This document shows, piece by piece, positions 60,894-64,000 of a stretch of DNA of 64,000 bases. The DNA is from JBGTSJ01 sp041940305 (GTDB lineage: Bacteria; Planctomycetota; Planctomycetia; Planctomycetales; Planctomycetaceae). The stretch covers positions 62,001-126,000 of the forward strand of contig JBGTSJ010000006.1 in assembly GCA_041940305.1 (NCBI GenBank), in the 5' to 3' direction. The position numbers and the translations under genes were made by a program. The notes beneath the pieces are model-generated. The model was given only the letters and a program-made list of their open reading frames with translations. It made no database searches and had not been told where the DNA came from. Numbering within the stretch: the first letter of the stretch is position 1; each line of letters begins with the position of its first letter.

Positions 60894-62321
60894 ATGCCCG
60901 ACTCCACCCCCACCCACATCCAGCTCGCTGTCCTCGGCGGAGGTCCCGGCGGTTACCCCGCCGCCTTCGTAGCCGCCGATCACGGCATGAACGTCGCCAT
61001 CATCGATCAGGATCCCCAGCCCGGCGGCGTCTGCCTCAATCGGGGCTGCATCCCTTCCAAGGCACTGCTGCACGTCGCCAAGATCATCCACGAGGCTCAC
61101 GAAGCCGCCGAGTGGGGCGTCTCCTTCGGCAAGCCGGATTTCAACGTCGACAAACTCCGCGACTTCAAGAACCGCGTCGTCGGCCAGCTCACCGGCGGCG
61201 TGAAACAGCTGTGCAAGGCCCGCGGCGTCCAGCTCATCCAGGCCCGCGGCACGTTCGAAAACTCGACGACGCTCAAGCTCGAACACGCCGACGGCTCCAG
61301 CGGCAAGCTGACGTTCGATCACTGCATCATCGCCGTCGGCTCGCGCCCCGCCCTCCCCAAGCTGTTCGACATCGGCGACCCGCGCGTCATGGATTCCACC
61401 GCCGCGCTCGACCTGCCCGACATCCCCGGCCGCCTCCTCGTTATCGGCGGAGGCTACATCGGCCTCGAAATGGGCTCCGTCTACGCCGCCCTCGGCTCCA
61501 GAGTCACCGTCGTCGAGATGCTCCCCGCCATCCTCGCCGGGGCCGACCCCGATCTCGTCATCCCCCTCAAGAAGCGGCTCGACAAGCAGTTCCAGGCGAT
61601 CCACGCGAACACCAAAGTCGCCGGCCTCAAAGCGACGCCCGATGGCATCGTCGCCACCCTCGAAGGGGAAGGCGTCGAGTCCCCGCAGACGTTCGACCGC
61701 GTCCTCGTCTCCGTCGGACGCATCCCCAACGGCAAAGGCATCGGCCTCGAAAACACCAAAGCCAAAGTCACCGACCGCGGCTTCATCGAAGTCGACCCCC
61801 AGCGCCGCACCGCCGACCCCAAGCTGCTCGCCATCGGCGATGTCGCCGGCGAACCCATGCTCGCCCACAAGGCGACCCGCGAAGCCAAAGTCGCCGTCGA
61901 GGCCCTCCTCGGGGAACCGGCCGCCTTCGACAACATCGCCATCCCGGCCGTCGTCTTCACCGACCCCGAAGTCGCCTGGTGCGGCCTCACCGAAACGCAG
62001 GCCAAACAGGAAGGCCGCGACGTGAAAGTCGTCCGCTTCCCCTGGGCCGCCTCGGGCCGCGCCCAGTCCATCGCCCGCACCGACGGCGTCACCAAGATGA
62101 TCTTCGACCCCGAAACCGACCGCGTCCTCGGCGTCGGCATCGTCGGGGCCGGCGCCGGCGAACTCATCGCCGAAGGGGTCCTCGCCGTCGAAACCGCCGC
62201 CCTCGCCCGCGACGTGGCCGAAAGCATCCACGCCCACCCCACACTCTCAGAAACCATCATGGAAAGCGCCGAAGCCGCCTTCGCCCAGGCCACCCACACC
62301 TACCGGCCCAAGCGGAGGTGA
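60894..62321 (+). CDS. lpdA: Dihydrolipoyl dehydrogenase (E3)
   Basis: 475 residues. FAD-binding GGGPGGYPAA near 15-24, the redox-active disulfide CLNRGCIPSK (Cys47 and Cys52), the NAD-binding GGGYIGLEMGSVYAALGS in the middle, and the C-terminal HAHPTLSE with the His-Glu pair are all intact. It re-oxidises lipoyl groups of pyruvate, 2-oxoglutarate or branched-chain dehydrogenase, or of the glycine cleavage system. No E1, E2 or glycine cleavage gene is nearby, so its complex is unknown. The start at 60894 is the first ATG and fits family length. Confidence 0.94.
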   Translation: MPDSTPTHIQLAVLGGGPGGYPAAFVAADHGMNVAIIDQDPQPGGVCLNRGCIPSKALLHVAKIIHEAHEAAEWGVSFGKPDFNVDKLRDFKNRVVGQLTGGVKQLCKARGVQLIQARGTFENSTTLKLEHADGSSGKLTFDHCIIAVGSRPALPKLFDIGDPRVMDSTAALDLPDIPGRLLVIGGGYIGLEMGSVYAALGSRVTVVEMLPAILAGADPDLVIPLKKRLDKQFQAIHANTKVAGLKATPDGIVATLEGEGVESPQTFDRVLVSVGRIPNGKGIGLENTKAKVTDRGFIEVDPQRRTADPKLLAIGDVAGEPMLAHKATREAKVAVEALLGEPAAFDNIAIPAVVFTDPEVAWCGLTETQAKQEGRDVKVVRFPWAASGRAQSIARTDGVTKMIFDPETDRVLGVGIVGAGAGELIAEGVLAVETAALARDVAESIHAHPTLSETIMESAEAAFAQATHTYRPKRR

Positions 62322-62563
62322 TGTCGACAAACAGTGCTTCGGAGACCGCGCCCGCGCCCCGTCCGTCGGGCTCCACCAAAGTTCTGTATTGGACTTGTTC
62401 GACGCGGGCGCTTCGCCATCCCCGCGGCATCTGAGCAATTCGCGCTAAACCGCATTTTCAGGCGGCCGTCAGAGTGGGCGTAACCAGACCCGTACTGGTG
62501 ACCCCATCCACCGCCTGGCGGGCCCACTCCGCTCGGCGACCTCCCGGACACGGAGAAGCCGCC

Positions 62564-63931
62564 ATGTTGCTCAGATTGATCCGATCGAAGGCGTTCGCAA
62601 AGCTTGCCGTCGTTACTTTGGCGCTCGGAGCCCCTTCAGTGGCCCTTGCTCAGCAATCGCCCGAGTTCCTCACACCCACTGAAACCTCGAACTCGTCGCC
62701 CACTGCTGTCATTGAGTCGCCACTTCAGGCCACGGTCAGCGGCGAGTTAGAAAACGGGGATCTGGTGCTCCCGGAAGGACAGTTTGCAGATGGATACGAC
62801 TGGGAGGGGCGAGTGGGGCAGCGGGTTCGAATCAGCCTCTCCTCAGGCCAATTCGACACCCTCGTCGCCCTCGTCAGCCCTGGTGGCGAGACGCTCGTCA
62901 ACGATGACTTCGAGGGACAGACCGGACACAGCGTCATCGAAACTGTTCTGACCGAAGACGGCCTGTACTGCATCGCCGTCAGCAGCTTCGCCCCGAATGA
63001 GACCGGACGCTACCGCCTCTGCATTGAAACGATTAGTGCTCCCCCGACGCGGCCGCGACGAACTCCCGCAATGCTCGGCACTAACCTTCTGCCTCGAGAT
63101 CACGGCGAGGATTCCGAAACTGCTCCACCCGCTCCGGGACGGCTGGCAACCTCCGGCCGGATCCTGGGCGTATTCGTCGGAATTCATCCCAACGGCGAAG
63201 ACCATATGCAGTTCTGTGACGATGACGCCGTCACCGTGTGCGATCTCTTTCGCACGCAGTTTTCCATGCGATCCGAAGATTGCGTCCAGCTGCTGAACGA
63301 TGATGCCACGGTCCGGAACATCCTGGGGTCCCTGCAACGGCTGGCCGGAAGCGCCGGGCGGGACGACATGCTGGTCTTCTTCTATTCCGGTCATGGCAGC
63401 ACACAGACAGGCATCGCCGATGCGCAGGATCCTGACGGGGTGCACGAAACGCTTTCCGTCTGGGACGGATCCATTCTCGACGACGAGCTGGCCGAGGTGC
63501 TGAATACGTCTACCGCCGGTCGTTGCCTTGTCGTCCTCGACTCGTGCATGAGCGGCGGATTCGCAAAGGACGTCACGGCGGCTCCCGGCCGCATGGGCCT
63601 CTTCTCTTCGCAGGAAGACGTCACCTCCACCGTGCCGTTCACCGTTGAAGCTTCGGAGGACCTCAGCCGGTTCGGCGGATTCCTGAGTGCCTTCTTCGTT
63701 CAGGCGTTGAGCACCCACCGTGACCAAGCCGACTTCGACGGAAACCGGCAGTTGACTGCTCTGGAGCTGGACAACTTTATCCAGGTGCGCTTCGTCCAGG
63801 AGATCCAGGCCGCCAATGCTGGGCTGTCGCACAAGGGCGATTATCTCTCCGTCGGCAGTGATAATCTCTTCCTGCAGCGTCCGGTGATCGACCGCAGCCT
63901 GCGGTTCGACGACGTCCTGTTCACCTGGTAA
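62564..63931 (+). CDS. Secreted caspase-like (C14) protein with PPC domain
   Basis: 455 residues from the ATG at 62564, preceded by GGAGA; a frame open to 62474 is less likely. A signal peptide (AKLAVVTLALGAPSVALAQ) suggests export. A pre-peptidase C-terminal (PPC) domain occupies about 55-155 (GELENGDLVLPEGQFADGYDWEG, GETLVNDDFEGQTGHSVIETVLTEDGLYCIAVSSFA). The caspase-like domain (about 200-420) has His277 in YSGHGS and Cys328 in LDSCMSGG, both intact. Such bacterial caspase homologues (metacaspase/orthocaspase-like) are arginine- or lysine-specific peptidases where tested. The specificity is unknown here, and an exported caspase-like protein is unusual. A terminator hairpin follows at 63950. 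Confidence 0.9.
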   Translation: MLLRLIRSKAFAKLAVVTLALGAPSVALAQQSPEFLTPTETSNSSPTAVIESPLQATVSGELENGDLVLPEGQFADGYDWEGRVGQRVRISLSSGQFDTLVALVSPGGETLVNDDFEGQTGHSVIETVLTEDGLYCIAVSSFAPNETGRYRLCIETISAPPTRPRRTPAMLGTNLLPRDHGEDSETAPPAPGRLATSGRILGVFVGIHPNGEDHMQFCDDDAVTVCDLFRTQFSMRSEDCVQLLNDDATVRNILGSLQRLAGSAGRDDMLVFFYSGHGSTQTGIADAQDPDGVHETLSVWDGSILDDELAEVLNTSTAGRCLVVLDSCMSGGFAKDVTAAPGRMGLFSSQEDVTSTVPFTVEASEDLSRFGGFLSAFFVQALSTHRDQADFDGNRQLTALELDNFIQVRFVQEIQAANAGLSHKGDYLSVGSDNLFLQRPVIDRSLRFDDVLFTW

Positions 63932-63949
63932 GACTCCCATCGGGTAAGA

Positions 63950-63985
63950 CAGCCCGGCCTCCTTGCGGAGCCGGGCTGCTTCCTT
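63950..63985 (+). terminator. Terminator after the caspase-like gene
   Basis: CAGCCCGGC pairs with GCCGGGCTG, with an inner CTCC/GGA pairing (one bulge) and a short loop, followed by CTTCCTT. It lies 18 bp after the stop at 63931. Confidence 0.75.
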
Positions 63986-64000
63986 GCGCCGGCCGGAGTT

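Noticed and set aside
1..64000. tRNA, rRNA, CRISPR array, insertion sequence or prophage.
   Set aside because: No tRNA T-loop with matching arms, no spaced direct repeats with unique spacers, and no transposase, integrase or phage structural gene were recognised. Structured RNAs with little sequence conservation could be missed without a covariance search.

Overview
The window reads as a chromosomal segment of a planctomycete (Planctomycetota), probably in or near the Planctomycetaceae. This rests on gene content: two DUF1549/DUF1553 proteins (one with an N-terminal haem c motif), a Tat-exported DUF1501 partner, a DUF1559 pseudopilin-like protein, a DUF1080 protein, many secreted proteins without clear homologues, zinc-ribbon plus membrane proteins, a bacterial caspase-like protein, and high GC with long antisense open frames. 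Genus cannot be decided from the sequence. No rRNA, tRNA, CRISPR array, transposase or prophage gene was seen, so this looks like ordinary chromosome sprinkled with small non-coding repeats.

Layout. 1-9.3 kb: a partial membrane protein, two divergent secreted proteins, L-fuconate dehydratase, a PilZ protein, a neutral-ceramidase-like secreted protein, an HpcH/HpaI aldolase and a CysQ/Hal2-type phosphatase. The dehydratase and aldolase could work together on deoxy sugar acids. 9.3-17 kb: a GT2 glycosyltransferase behind a cluster of REP-like hairpins, a large secreted alpha/beta-hydrolase-like protein lacking its catalytic residues, a DUF1559 protein, a short GspE/PilB-type ATPase and a three-zinc-ribbon protein. 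17-24 kb: VOC protein, large secreted protein, DUF1080, two adjacent genes sharing a domain, a DUF1801 protein with a histone-H1-like tail, a PQQ propeller and a DUF4375 protein. 24-31 kb: MMPL exporter with an operator-like palindrome, YjbQ, methyltransferase, sugar isomerase-like protein, a small zinc-ribbon protein and an anchored protein. 31-42 kb: DUF1549/DUF1553 plus DUF1501 pair, repeat-flanked small gene, a GspG-tailed protein, and a second DUF1549/DUF1553 gene with a VWA membrane protein. 42-52.9 kb: HtrA-like protease, MnmE, a HEAT/TPR protein and a large hybrid histidine kinase. 53-64 kb: a DMFase-like secreted protein, a dicarboxylate/amino-acid symporter, arginine decarboxylase divergent from a deoxyhypusine-synthase-like gene (polyamine metabolism), YwqG-like protein, a small coiled-coil protein, dihydrolipoyl dehydrogenase and a secreted caspase-like protein.

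No single multi-gene system stands out as new. The most unusual material is non-coding: (i) a purine-rich dispersed repeat present as two inverted pairs, whose right-hand copies may carry outward promoters; (ii) a 95-bp element with 27-bp inverted termini beside mnmE; (iii) hairpins with a shared GGA triloop; (iv) two matched promoters in front of neighbouring genes; (v) a palindrome inside the MMPL promoter. Among proteins, the hydrolase with both nucleophile and histidine replaced, and the neighbouring pair sharing an unnamed domain, are the best leads. Functional names are by family recognition from memory; no searches were run.
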